A stretch of 64,000 nt of DNA from contig JAGBEO010000028.1 of the NCBI GenBank assembly GCA_017936885.1, positions 62,001-126,000 on the forward strand, in the 5' to 3' direction. The stretch comes from Lachnospiraceae bacterium (GTDB taxonomy: Bacteria; Bacillota; Clostridia; Lachnospirales; Lachnospiraceae). Each line of letters opens with the position of its first letter. Positions within the stretch are counted from its first letter, which is position 1. Below are positions 54,390-63,456 of the stretch, piece by piece. The notes beneath the pieces were generated by a model, which had not been told where the DNA came from, made no database searches, and saw only the letters and a list, made by a program, of their open reading frames with translations. The translations under genes and the position numbers were made by a program.

Positions 54390-55262
54390 ATGCACTTTGT
54401 AAATGCAAAAGGAATCCTTTCGGCAGAAAATGGCATGAATTTATATCGTGGCTGTACACACGGCTGTATCTATTGTGACAGCCGCAGTAAGTGTTACGGG
54501 TTTACCCACGATTTTGAAGATATCGAAGTCAAGCAGAATGCGCCGGAACTTTTAGAACAGGCACTGAAGTCTAAGCGCAGAAAGTGTATGATCGGCACCG
54601 GAGCGATGTGTGATCCGTATATGCACTGTGAAGAGAAACTGCAGCTTACCAGAAGGTGTCTGGAACTGATTGACCGATACGAATACGGGTTGGCGATTCA
54701 GACGAAATCAGACCGTATCCTGCGGGATCTGGATCTGCTTCAAAGTATCAATGAGAAGTCTAAATGCGTAGTGGCAATGACATTAACCACTTATGATGAA
54801 GAACTGTGTAAGATATTGGAGCCTAACGTATGCACTACCAAAAGGCGGTTTGAGGTATTGGAAATCATGCGGGATCACGGAATCCCGACGGTAGTGTGGC
54901 TGACACCGATTTTGCCTTTTATCAATGATACGAGAGAGAATATAGAGGGACTTCTGGATTACTGTGTCCGGGCAAAAGTATGGGGCATTATCAACTTTAG
55001 TATGGGTGTGACGCTGAGGGAAGGTGACAGGGAATATTTCTATCAGAAACTGGATGAACATTTTCCGGGAATGAAGGGCAGATATCATCGCCGCTACGGA
55101 TATTCCTATGAGGTGCCAAGCGATCATGATAAGGAGTTGACCGGAATACTGCGAAAGATATGTAAGGCGTATGGCATTGAGTATAATGCGGAGAAAGTTT
55201 TTCAGTATCTGCATGAGTATCCTGAAAATAAAGGATATGAGCAGATGAGTCTTTTTGAATAA
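54390..55262 (+). CDS. Radical SAM protein, spore photoproduct lyase-like group
   Basis: The 290-residue protein opens with the iron-sulfur motif YRGCTHGCIYCD (C22, C26, C29). The rest matches the Rv2578c/SPL-related radical SAM group (GTGAMCDPYMHCEEKLQLTRRCLELI, TLTTYDEELCKILEP). The cysteine expected for spore photoproduct lyase is not identifiable here, so that activity is not claimed. Substrate unknown. AGGGAG-like GGGAGAAG lies upstream. Confidence 0.9.
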   Translation: MHFVNAKGILSAENGMNLYRGCTHGCIYCDSRSKCYGFTHDFEDIEVKQNAPELLEQALKSKRRKCMIGTGAMCDPYMHCEEKLQLTRRCLELIDRYEYGLAIQTKSDRILRDLDLLQSINEKSKCVVAMTLTTYDEELCKILEPNVCTTKRRFEVLEIMRDHGIPTVVWLTPILPFINDTRENIEGLLDYCVRAKVWGIINFSMGVTLREGDREYFYQKLDEHFPGMKGRYHRRYGYSYEVPSDHDKELTGILRKICKAYGIEYNAEKVFQYLHEYPENKGYEQMSLFE

Positions 55263-55407
55263 TTGCCTGACCGCCTGAGAGAATACTCGGAAAGGAATCG
55301 ATGCACACTGTATATGTAAGAAATATGTAGTAAGAGTTATACTTATATGAAAATGATGCGAAGTAAAACGTATATATAAAAATAAGTGGAATGTAAAATG
55401 TATACCT

Positions 55408-55776
55408 ATGAAAATAGCTGCTATTGAAAAATTGGTATATGAAACCCATATGCAAAAACAAAAATGGCAGAGTGAAGGACTGGGGATGGATATGGAAGAG
55501 ATAGAAAGAAAAGTAGAAATGAATATAGAAAATCTTATTTGGAACAGCAGGAAAGGAAATGGTGCAATGAGCGAAGAACAGAGAGAACAGAAAGAAATAG
55601 AGGATATGATAAAGCTGTTAGATACCTTTGCCTCTTCGGATGACAGCAGGCTTAAGATCAAGATGTCTGACGAACTGGAGGAAGGACAGACCCAGAGAGT
55701 ATATCATCACGGCAGATGTGATATCGGAAGCCCTTGGGCATGCGGCAACGCTTTCGATGCGCAGACTGAGAAGTGA
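55408..55776 (+). CDS. Small protein of unknown function with C-terminal Cys/His motif
   Basis: A 122-residue frame. The first part is helical and charged; the C-terminus has a distinctive RVYHHGRCDIGSPWACGNAFD segment that could bind metal. A start at 55567 (70 residues, MSEEQREQ, with a weak AGGAAA site) is a real alternative. No family is recognised. Confidence 0.5.
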   Translation: MKIAAIEKLVYETHMQKQKWQSEGLGMDMEEIERKVEMNIENLIWNSRKGNGAMSEEQREQKEIEDMIKLLDTFASSDDSRLKIKMSDELEEGQTQRVYHHGRCDIGSPWACGNAFDAQTEK

Positions 55777-55918
55777 TGGGCCGTTGCCTGAGAAGGAGAG
55801 CTTGGCTTGGACAGGCTTTGAATCTGAGATGTCCAATGAAGTATATAGGAAAATATCAATCGGCGGATTTGGAAGTGAAACGGCCTAGATATGGATGGTT
55901 AGGGAGTAAATAATCAAA

Positions 55919-57712
55919 ATGAGCAGCAAAGTAGAAGAACAATTACAATCGCTTCGGCAGCTGATGAAACAGCGGGGACTGGCGGCATATATCATTCCTA
56001 CCGATGATTTTCACAGTTCAGAGTATGTGGGAGAATATTTCAAAGCAAGAGAGTATATGTCTGGGTTTACCGGATCAGCCGGAACATTGATCGTACTGGA
56101 AGAAGAGGCGGCATTGTGGACTGACGGAAGATATTTTATACAGGCAGAAGACCAGCTTCGGGACAGTTCTATCATACTGATGAAGATCGGGCAGCCGGAG
56201 GTTCCTACCATGGCAGAATATTTGCGGGACAATCTGGCGGAAGGATCGAAGATCGGTTTCGACGGGCGTTGTGTCACGGAACAGTTGGTAAAAGGAATTG
56301 CCGGGCAGACGGATGCCAAAAGAATCACCTTTTACGGGGAAGAAGATCTGGTGGATGCGGTATGGAAAGACCGCCCGAAACTGTCAACGGAGCCGGTGTG
56401 GGAGCTGGATGTGCAGTATGCAGGTCTTGGCAGGGAAGAAAAGCTTAAAAAAGTGCGTGAGCAAATGCAGGAACAGGGCGCAGATGTGCTGTTAGTGACT
56501 GCGCTGGATGAGATCGCGTGGCTTTTAAATCTGCGCGGAAATGATGTGAGAAATACGCCGGTCTTTTTATCCTATATGCTGATAGAGAAAGAGCAGGCAA
56601 CCCTGTGTGTGCAGGAGCAGATTCTATCAGGGGAGATCCTTCGAGAACTGGAACAGGCACAGGTGAGAACGGCTCCCTATGAGCAGATAGAAGATCTGCT
56701 GAATAAGCTGCCGGACGGGCAGACGATCCTGGTGGACTCGAAGAGAGTGAATTATCATCTGCTGCATTGTATTCCGGAGGGGGTTAAGAAGATTGATGCC
56801 GTAAGTCCTATCGAATGGATGAAAGCAGTCAAGACTCCGGCGGAAATGGAGCATATGCGTGCGGCGCATGTAAAGGACGGCGTTGCAGTAACCAGATTTA
56901 TGTGGTGGTTAAAAACACATGTGGGTAAAGAAGAGATCACGGAACTGGGAGCAGCGGCGAAGCTGGAAACATTCCGGGCACAGATGGAGGGATATCTGGA
57001 ACCAAGTTTTGATCCGATCATAGCCTATGGTGCGCACGGTGCTATTGTGCATTATGAACCCACAGAGGAGACCGACGTCCGGATGCTGGCTAAGGGATTA
57101 TGTCTTGCAGATACGGGCGGGCATTATATAGAAGGAACCACGGACATCACCCGCACGATCGCCCTTGGGGAAGTGACGGAGGAAGAAAGAAAAGCCTACA
57201 CCTTAGTGCTTCGGGGGCATCTCAACCTGGCGGCAGCAAGATTTCCTTATGGCGCCTGCGGGCAGAATCTGGATATCCTGGCGAGAGAACCGTTATGGGA
57301 GAACGGTTTGGATTTTAATCATGGAACAGGACATGGCGTGGGCTATCTGCTGAATGTTCATGAGGGACCACAGAACTTTCGATGGCGTATGAAGGATGCG
57401 CCTTATGTACCCCTGGAAGAGGGCATGGTCATATCCAATGAGCCGGGATTTTACCTGGCGGGTAAGTTTGGCATCCGCCACGAGAATCTGATGCTTTGCC
57501 GGAAAGGCGAGAAGAATGAATATGGACAGTTTATGTATTTGGAACCGCTTACCATGGTGCCTTTTGACAGGGATGCTATTGACCCGTCTTTCATGACAGA
57601 CAGAGAAATTGCGCTTCTCAACGACTATCATAAGAAGGTGTATGAGACGATCTCACCTTATTTAGAGGGGGTGGAATTGGAGTGGCTGAAAGCTGCTACG
57701 GCAGAGTTATAG
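55919..57712 (+). CDS. Xaa-Pro aminopeptidase (aminopeptidase P, long form)
   Basis: The 597-residue enzyme has two creatinase-like N-terminal domains and a C-terminal M24 peptidase domain. Metal ligands are visible in LADTGGHYIEGTTDITR (two aspartates), HGTGHGVGYLLNVHEG (histidine), NEPGFY and HENLM (glutamates). It removes N-terminal residues before proline. The length matches the long XPNPEP1-type. It acts in the cytoplasm; no signal is present. Confidence 0.95.
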   Translation: MSSKVEEQLQSLRQLMKQRGLAAYIIPTDDFHSSEYVGEYFKAREYMSGFTGSAGTLIVLEEEAALWTDGRYFIQAEDQLRDSSIILMKIGQPEVPTMAEYLRDNLAEGSKIGFDGRCVTEQLVKGIAGQTDAKRITFYGEEDLVDAVWKDRPKLSTEPVWELDVQYAGLGREEKLKKVREQMQEQGADVLLVTALDEIAWLLNLRGNDVRNTPVFLSYMLIEKEQATLCVQEQILSGEILRELEQAQVRTAPYEQIEDLLNKLPDGQTILVDSKRVNYHLLHCIPEGVKKIDAVSPIEWMKAVKTPAEMEHMRAAHVKDGVAVTRFMWWLKTHVGKEEITELGAAAKLETFRAQMEGYLEPSFDPIIAYGAHGAIVHYEPTEETDVRMLAKGLCLADTGGHYIEGTTDITRTIALGEVTEEERKAYTLVLRGHLNLAAARFPYGACGQNLDILAREPLWENGLDFNHGTGHGVGYLLNVHEGPQNFRWRMKDAPYVPLEEGMVISNEPGFYLAGKFGIRHENLMLCRKGEKNEYGQFMYLEPLTMVPFDRDAIDPSFMTDREIALLNDYHKKVYETISPYLEGVELEWLKAATAEL

Positions 57713-57784
57713 AAGCGGCTATGCATATGCAGCCGGAAATTTATCATAAAAACATATTATAATAAGAGAGTTGGAGGAAAAGTT

Positions 57785-58777
57785 ATGTATCAGGCAGCGA
57801 AAGAGCGATATGAAAAAATGAATTATGTGAAATGCGGAAACAGCGGTTTAAAGCTGCCGCAGGTTTCACTGGGGTTGTGGCACAATTTCGGAGACACTTC
57901 ATCCTTTGAAAATATGAAGCAGTTGTGCTACACAGCATTTGACAACGGAATCACCCATTTCGATCTGGCAAATAACTACGGACCGGAACCGGGAAGTGCG
58001 GAGATCAATTTCGGAAGAATCTTGAAAGAGGATTTCTTACCCTATAGAGACGAAATGGTAATCAGCACGAAAGCAGGCTATGAAATGTGGGATGGCCCTT
58101 ATGGTGATTGGGGAAGCCGTAAATATTTATTGGCCAGCTTGGATCAAAGCTTAAAGAGAATGGGACTGGAGTATGTAGATATCTTTTATCACCACCGCAT
58201 GGATCCGGACACACCACTGGAAGAGACTATGGGGGCTTTGGCGCAGGCGGTTCACAGCGGAAAAGCATTGTATGCAGGAATTTCTAATTACGATGGCGAA
58301 ACACTTAAGAAGGCAGCAGCGATTCTAGAGGATTTGAAATGTCCGTTTATTATCAATCAGAATCGGTATTCCATTTTTGACCGCACCATTGAACAAAACG
58401 GCTTAAAGGATACGGCGCATAAGCTGCAAAAGGGAATCATTGCATTTAGTCCGCTGGAACAGGGAATGCTGACAGACAGATATTTAAAAGGGATTCCGGC
58501 AGACAGCAGAGTGAAGACTGACGGACGTTTCTTAAAGGCAGAAGCCCTAACAGAGAAACGGATGGAACAGATCCGCAGACTCAATGATCTGGCAGGGCAG
58601 AGAGGACAGACACTGGCTGAGATGGCGCTTAGCTGGATTTTGAAGGATGGAATCGTGACCAGTGTTCTGGCAGGAGCATCGAAACCTTCACAGATTCTGG
58701 ATAATATCAAGGCGTTAGAGAATACAAGCTTCAGTGATGAGGAATTAAAGCTGATCGATGAGATTTCCATAGGGTAA
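57785..58777 (+). CDS. Aldo/keto reductase (YghZ-like)
   Basis: A 330-residue AKR with the active-site set typical of the YghZ group: HFDLANNYGPEPGSAEINFG (Asp, Tyr), VISTKAGYEMWDGPYGDWGSRKYL region (Lys), and FYHHRMDPDTPLEE (His). YghZ reduces aldehydes such as methylglyoxal and L-glyceraldehyde 3-phosphate with NADPH. GGAGG precedes the ATG. Confidence 0.95.
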   Translation: MYQAAKERYEKMNYVKCGNSGLKLPQVSLGLWHNFGDTSSFENMKQLCYTAFDNGITHFDLANNYGPEPGSAEINFGRILKEDFLPYRDEMVISTKAGYEMWDGPYGDWGSRKYLLASLDQSLKRMGLEYVDIFYHHRMDPDTPLEETMGALAQAVHSGKALYAGISNYDGETLKKAAAILEDLKCPFIINQNRYSIFDRTIEQNGLKDTAHKLQKGIIAFSPLEQGMLTDRYLKGIPADSRVKTDGRFLKAEALTEKRMEQIRRLNDLAGQRGQTLAEMALSWILKDGIVTSVLAGASKPSQILDNIKALENTSFSDEELKLIDEISIG

Positions 58778-58794
58778 AGAATTTTAGCAGATAA

Positions 58795-58823
58795 GGGAAA
58801 CAGGTAGCATCTACCGGTTTCCC
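58795..58823. terminator. Bidirectional hairpin terminator
   Basis: A 13-bp stem with one mismatch (58795-58807 with 58811-58823) and 3-base loop, followed by TCTTT, between convergent genes; it overlaps the last codons of the hydrolase gene. Confidence 0.75.
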
Positions 58824-59983
58824 TCTTTCATCTGCATGATCCAGTTCATGAAAGTATCAAAGGTCAGCTTCACATTGCCGCAGTTGCAGTGATTGCAGGC
58901 ATCCTCTTTGTCCGTAAATAATCGGAAAGTAAGGGAATGCACATTTTTCAGGGCATTGATCTCATCCCCGACCATTGTGTAGGGGATGAAATGATCCCGG
59001 TTTGCTCCAACGATCAGAATATCTTGTGTGATCTTATCCGCAATGTCCATCATTTGGAAGCGGTTCATTTTCTTAGCATATTCAAATGCATCTTTTGCTT
59101 CATAGGCATATTTGCCATGTGCTAAGCCCCAGCGGATCAGTTCGTCCTGTTTTGCCTTTTTTTGAAAAACGAAATTGATGATGCTTTTGAAGTTGTGGTC
59201 AATGAGCCATTTCGCAAGCTTCATTGCTTTTTCTTCGGAAGGAGAAGAAGCGGAGAGCAGGACATCCCTGAAATTAGGAAAAATGCTCCATGCGATAACT
59301 CTGGAAATGCGCTTCTCAAAAGCCGCTGCCCGGGGTGCAAGCATACCACCTAAAGAGGCGCCGATGATTGTGACGTCTCTGAGATTGAAATAATCAAGAA
59401 TCGTTTTTACCGGACGTTCCCACTCATGCGTAAAATGCTTGCCCTGTATCCGCATCACGCCGCCTTGTCCCGGACCTTCAAATAAATAAGTGGTAAACCC
59501 ATTCTCAGCAAGATACAGCATGGGGATAAACAATTCCTCAAAATAGCTGTCATTACCGCCATGCAGCAAAATAATGTCCTTTTCCGTGCCTTTTGCTTTG
59601 GCAACCATGACAGGCAGATGAATATCCTCGTAAGGCACTTCGTATCGTGTGACGGTGCCGTTGTCGAACAGGGACTTGTAATAGTCGTAAAACATTTCGG
59701 TTGCTTTCACATAGTAGGCTTTTTTGTCGGGATCGCCGTCATACATGAAAAATTCGCTCATGCGGTAGTAGGCAATGGCATTTTCCGTTCTGTTTTCCGA
59801 GACGGCTTTGTCCCCAAGGGCAATCAGCTCCCGTTTCCAGTCTTCACTTGTCTGAATCTTAGGTCCCACGGTCTTGATCTCTTCCAGATCACCGCCGTCC
59901 CACATGACGACGCGGTTTAACTGAAAGTCAAAGTTGCTTTGCTCGTTTAATTTATAGACACCCTTTTTAAAATGAAATTCCAT
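58811..59983 (-). CDS. Alpha/beta hydrolase
   Basis: The 390-residue protein has a helical N-terminal domain and an alpha/beta-hydrolase core with LLHGGNDSYFEELF, the nucleophile elbow GASLGGMLAP, and GANRDHFIPY with a candidate acid. The layout recalls the DUF1100/FrsA-like esterase group. ATG 59983 follows GGAGG by 6 bases; upstream ATGs in frame lack one. The AraC gene upstream on the same strand may control it. Confidence 0.88.
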   Translation of the reverse strand: MEFHFKKGVYKLNEQSNFDFQLNRVVMWDGGDLEEIKTVGPKIQTSEDWKRELIALGDKAVSENRTENAIAYYRMSEFFMYDGDPDKKAYYVKATEMFYDYYKSLFDNGTVTRYEVPYEDIHLPVMVAKAKGTEKDIILLHGGNDSYFEELFIPMLYLAENGFTTYLFEGPGQGGVMRIQGKHFTHEWERPVKTILDYFNLRDVTIIGASLGGMLAPRAAAFEKRISRVIAWSIFPNFRDVLLSASSPSEEKAMKLAKWLIDHNFKSIINFVFQKKAKQDELIRWGLAHGKYAYEAKDAFEYAKKMNRFQMMDIADKITQDILIVGANRDHFIPYTMVGDEINALKNVHSLTFRLFTDKEDACNHCNCGNVKLTFDTFMNWIMQMKEGNR

Positions 59984-60160
59984 AAAAACCTCCATTCTTG
60001 CTCCGTCTGCGAATCTTATGTATGTCGTATAGATGATACAAAACATAAGGTACCATGCCGCATGATCGGACTCGCTATGTCAGAGACAATGTTATGTTTT
60101 GCAAATCGTGTTGCATGTGTCCGATATAGTCATCATACAGGAAGGAGATTATTTTTACTT

Positions 60161-60928
60161 CTAAATTTCTGCTATTTTATGGAGTCGGAAGTCGCCGCAT
60201 ATGTCACGGGCGGTAATGCCGAAGGTCTTTTTGTTTACCGAAGCAAAGTGCGCAGGACTGGAGAAACCTGCCGACAGAGCGGCGTCTGTAATGGATGTGC
60301 CTTTAGATAAGGCAACGTAAGTGTGATAAAGTTTCCGGAGTACGACGTAACCAGCAAAGGTAATGCCTGCCTGTTGTTTAAACAGATGAGAAAATCTGCT
60401 CACGGATAAGAAGGCGGCTTTGGCGGCATCTTCAATGCCGATATTGTCTGCGATATGCTCGTCCACAAATTGCATGGCTGATATAATCCGCTCATCTGTT
60501 ATCGTGCTGCCGATTGCCTTTAATCCAAGCTGTGCCATGACATAAGATAAATAGTTTGGGTAATCCTTCTGCAAGGAGCCACCGCTGTGATATGTTTCAT
60601 AGGCGAGGACAATTCTATGAACGGTTTCATTGTCCAGCAGTTGAAATGTTTGTATTTGTTCGGATACAGTAGTGGTACTGTCAAAGAGAAATACGAGCAG
60701 AGGCAGATTAAAATTGCGGACGGTATGTTTCATGCTGGAAGGAATCAATGCGCCCCGGCATGTCACTTTTTCCTTGTCTAAAATAATCTGCATTTCGTCG
60801 CACAGGCTGATCAGAATATGACAGGCGGAGTGGCTGTGCATTTCGGGATTTTCATAACCTGATTGCAATAGCAGATGATTGTCTGATAGATAAATTTCTG
60901 TCATTTTGGATATATTGTCTCCATTCAA
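60161..60928 (-). CDS. AraC family transcriptional regulator
   Basis: A 255-residue regulator with an N-terminal cupin-like domain (HSHSACHILISL) and a C-terminal AraC domain (NIGIEDAAKAAFLSVSRFSHLFKQ, SITDAALSAGFSSPAHFASVNKKTFG). A start at ATG 60904 is possible; neither start has a strong ribosome site. It lies about 180 bases upstream of the hydrolase gene, its probable target. Confidence 0.88.
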   Translation of the reverse strand: MNGDNISKMTEIYLSDNHLLLQSGYENPEMHSHSACHILISLCDEMQIILDKEKVTCRGALIPSSMKHTVRNFNLPLLVFLFDSTTTVSEQIQTFQLLDNETVHRIVLAYETYHSGGSLQKDYPNYLSYVMAQLGLKAIGSTITDERIISAMQFVDEHIADNIGIEDAAKAAFLSVSRFSHLFKQQAGITFAGYVVLRKLYHTYVALSKGTSITDAALSAGFSSPAHFASVNKKTFGITARDICGDFRLHKIAEI

Positions 60929-61020
60929 ATCGGAAAGTGCCGCTTCAGGGTCAAGTCTGATTTTCCTTGGCGGGCAGAGCCGTAATTCTTATGCTATCAA
61001 GTTTATCACAGAAAATTGGG

Positions 61021-61100
61021 GATTTCTACACAGACGATTTTCAGGCAGAGGATTTTTACATAGACGATTTTCAGGTAGAAAATTTCTGCACAGAGAGTTT
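61021..61100 (+). repeat. 30-bp tandem repeat, 2.7 copies
   Basis: Units at 61021-61050, 61051-61080 and a partial unit at 61081-61100 share GATTTNTACANAGACGATTT and TCAGGNAGAR with few changes. They lie between the AraC gene and the DUF3877-like gene. No associated cas genes exist, and units are directly adjacent with no spacers, so this is not a CRISPR. The repeat could be translated as an 85-residue frame, which I do not accept as a gene. Confidence 0.85.
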
Positions 61101-61207
61101 GGGCAAATATACGTTGAAAACTTTTTTGAGTTTGATATAATAGAAAAGGTTAGTAAAGGCTAACCACGATAAGGTGTCGTGTAGGAAAAGCGCGGAGGTA
61201 TCATCTT

Positions 61208-61738
61208 ATGACATTGGAAAAACATCTTGTAGACACGATGAAAGAATGGCAGATGAAAATAGGTAATCTTGATTCTGATATGAGACTCTATTATCCGAAA
61301 GATTCGTTATGCGATTATCTGCGTTTGGAACATGATATCAGTAATGAGTCATTAAAAGAATATATCAGGAAATATCTTGCTGACAAGGCAGGTTATCTGG
61401 GAGAAATAGCAGTCAGCTATGAGAGGAACAGATTTTGCATCCTCGTCGGGGAGACAGGCTGCGCTTATGTGGAGCAGAGTGTACCTGAACCGGTATTTTT
61501 GGTAAAGTTTCTAAAAGTTTTACAAGCACAGAACATGGATAGAATCCGTATGCTGTTTGATGAATATGCAGAGCAACATGGGACAACAGTCTGTTCTGAG
61601 AAGGAAGAAGACGGTTGCGGTACGGTGCTGTATTTTGAGGATGAAAATGCAGATCCCTATGTGTACTGCATTGATCAGAATGAGTTTGGCATTACCTATC
61701 ATCGCTTTGCCAAAAGTGATTTTGAAAGTGATGGGTGA
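61208..61738 (+). CDS. DUF3877-like protein
   Basis: A 176-residue soluble protein (LEKHLVDTMKEWQMKIG, RLYYPKDSLCDYL) resembling the DUF3877 family, common in Clostridia and of unknown function. GCGGAGG lies before the ATG. The acidic C-terminal region carries no known motif. Confidence 0.72.
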   Translation: MTLEKHLVDTMKEWQMKIGNLDSDMRLYYPKDSLCDYLRLEHDISNESLKEYIRKYLADKAGYLGEIAVSYERNRFCILVGETGCAYVEQSVPEPVFLVKFLKVLQAQNMDRIRMLFDEYAEQHGTTVCSEKEEDGCGTVLYFEDENADPYVYCIDQNEFGITYHRFAKSDFESDG

Positions 61739-61886
61739 TCTGGTGGGAAAGCTGACAGTAAGGTAAATATTATTTATGGTATATTTTTGGGCGGAATCAG
61801 TGCAAGGATATTTCCGTATTGAGTGAAACGGTAAGAGTTTGAACGAGTCAAGAGAATTGGCTTTTGCATAGAAGAAGGGGAAGGAC

Positions 61887-62651
61887 ATGATGGCAGATAA
61901 AGAGCACTTGAATATCGATTACAAAAAACATGTGGAATATCTCCAATCCACCAAAAAGGTTTTGACTAAACGTTTGAATGAGCGTTTCGGCAAAGAGCAG
62001 GGCACCGTGCTGTGGGATAAAACCAAAAGAATTTATGAGGGCTTTGTAAACGACATGCCTTACACCGGCGGTAACAAGAATTTTATGGCACATTCCTTAT
62101 ATGATTCGATTGCCTGTTTTGCCTATTGGGAAGCCATGCCGGAAGACAGAAAAGAGACAGTGGAGGAATTTACCAAGACGGTTGCATTGGTGTTTAATGG
62201 GGATACTTCCGAGAAGAAACGGAACCCGGAATTTTTGACCGCTAATAATACTGTGCTGCTTAAGGCAATGGGAGTATTGCTGCGGCTTGTTTTTGCACCG
62301 ATGAATAAAGCGGTTAGTTCCGGTAAATGGAACAATGCATGGAGATTGAGGATCAACCCAAACAAACCGGCAGAAGGATTACAGATGCTGTTGTTCGGCT
62401 GTCCTATCGTCGATTTTGCCCAAAAGCATGGATATATGGATCTGATGCCTGCCATGTGCAATCCGGATTTCGATAATATGCCTGAACTTGGCATCCATCT
62501 GATTCGACCGAAAACCGTGGGGATGGGATATCCTGTCTGTGATTACCGGTTTGTGGGCGATAAGTCGGAGGCTGCGAAGAAGTCTCCGGTCAGGATGGAT
62601 GAAAAGGGATTTCTCGTAAATGATGTTCCTTATGAGGATAAAAAGATCTAA
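61887..62651 (+). CDS. L-2-amino-thiazoline-4-carboxylate hydrolase-like protein
   Basis: A 254-residue protein whose C-terminal half (MCNPDFDNMPELGIHLIRPKT, GYPVCDYRF) matches the ATC hydrolase family, many members of which are regulatory or of unknown substrate. The N-terminal part is helical. ATC hydrolase action would yield cysteine from ATC, but this is only a family inference. Confidence 0.75.
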   Translation: MMADKEHLNIDYKKHVEYLQSTKKVLTKRLNERFGKEQGTVLWDKTKRIYEGFVNDMPYTGGNKNFMAHSLYDSIACFAYWEAMPEDRKETVEEFTKTVALVFNGDTSEKKRNPEFLTANNTVLLKAMGVLLRLVFAPMNKAVSSGKWNNAWRLRINPNKPAEGLQMLLFGCPIVDFAQKHGYMDLMPAMCNPDFDNMPELGIHLIRPKTVGMGYPVCDYRFVGDKSEAAKKSPVRMDEKGFLVNDVPYEDKKI

Positions 62652-63004
62652 TTCTGTTGGCTGGAGAAAGCATTTGTATATTTGGAGAAGATATTATAGA
62701 TGGTTGAAAAGTGGATTTTGGTGCGGGAATATGTATAAATGAATGCCTGATTCCGGCTTGTATGATGAGGGTCGAACCATGTAATATTTGAACGGAACCG
62801 TGGAATAGGGAAGGATAAATCTTTATGGACAAAAAATATAAAGTGACACTGCCGATGGGAAAATGGGTGATTCTGTCGTAGCCGGAATAACTTCAATAAT
62901 CCCGGTTACCGGATATCGGGGCACCGTGGTTACATGATGATAGAAAGTTGCGCCCGCTACTTTTTAGTGCTATACTACACGTTGGAAAGCAGGTGAGGAA
63001 TTAT
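62652..63004. other. Gene-poor 353-base intergenic stretch
   Basis: No convincing gene is present. A short frame at about 62825 (MDKKYKVTLPMGKWVILS, then stop) has a weak ribosome site and may be a remnant. A foldable GCCGGAATAAC/GGTTACCGG segment lies near 62880-62911. Confidence 0.4.
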
Positions 63005-63454
63005 ATGAATGACAATTTTCCCAATGTGGGGCGCTGCATATCTATTTTAGACCGGTTGATGAAAATGTACTATGACCACGGATTGACAGATTTTGAAATC
63101 GGCTGGGGACAGCAGTTTTATGCGGAATATATTTACGACCATCCGGGTGCATCTGCGCAGGAAATGGTAGAGTGCATACGGGTCGATAAAGCAACATTGA
63201 CGAAAACGATTAAGAAGTTGGTAGAAATCGGTTATGTACAAACGGTCAATGACGAAAAGGATAAGCGGATCAAGCATCTTTATCTTACGCCGGAAGGTGA
63301 GCCGGCAGTAAGGCGGATCAAGGAAATACATAGTGATTTCTACCATACTTTGTGTTCCGGTATCTCATCACAGGATATTAAGCTGACTGAGCAGACAATG
63401 GAACAAATGATAGAAAATATCAATCAGAAAGTATGGCACAGAATGGAGGAGTAA
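63005..63454 (+). CDS. MarR family transcriptional regulator
   Basis: A 149-residue winged-helix regulator (QEMVECIRVDKATLTKTIKKLVEIGYVQTVNDEKDKRIKHLYLT). Only two bases separate its stop from the MATE gene, so it most likely represses that exporter and itself. ATG 63005 is chosen with GGTGAGGA upstream. Confidence 0.94.
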   Translation: MNDNFPNVGRCISILDRLMKMYYDHGLTDFEIGWGQQFYAEYIYDHPGASAQEMVECIRVDKATLTKTIKKLVEIGYVQTVNDEKDKRIKHLYLTPEGEPAVRRIKEIHSDFYHTLCSGISSQDIKLTEQTMEQMIENINQKVWHRMEE

Positions 63455-63456
63455 CA

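Noticed and set aside
54783-55661. Long minus-strand frame (292 codons) over the radical SAM gene
   Set aside because: It is antisense to a well-supported gene, has low-complexity Ser/Ile/Phe composition and no ribosome site.
61021-61100. Possible small CRISPR array
   Set aside because: Units are directly adjacent with no spacers and there are no cas genes.
60906-61163. 85-codon plus frame spanning the 30-bp tandem repeat
   Set aside because: The repeat alone gives the frame its repeated peptide; there is no ribosome site and it overlaps the AraC start.
62648-62896. 82-codon minus-strand frame in the gap before the MarR gene
   Set aside because: Composition is low-complexity, there is no ribosome site, and no family resemblance is seen.
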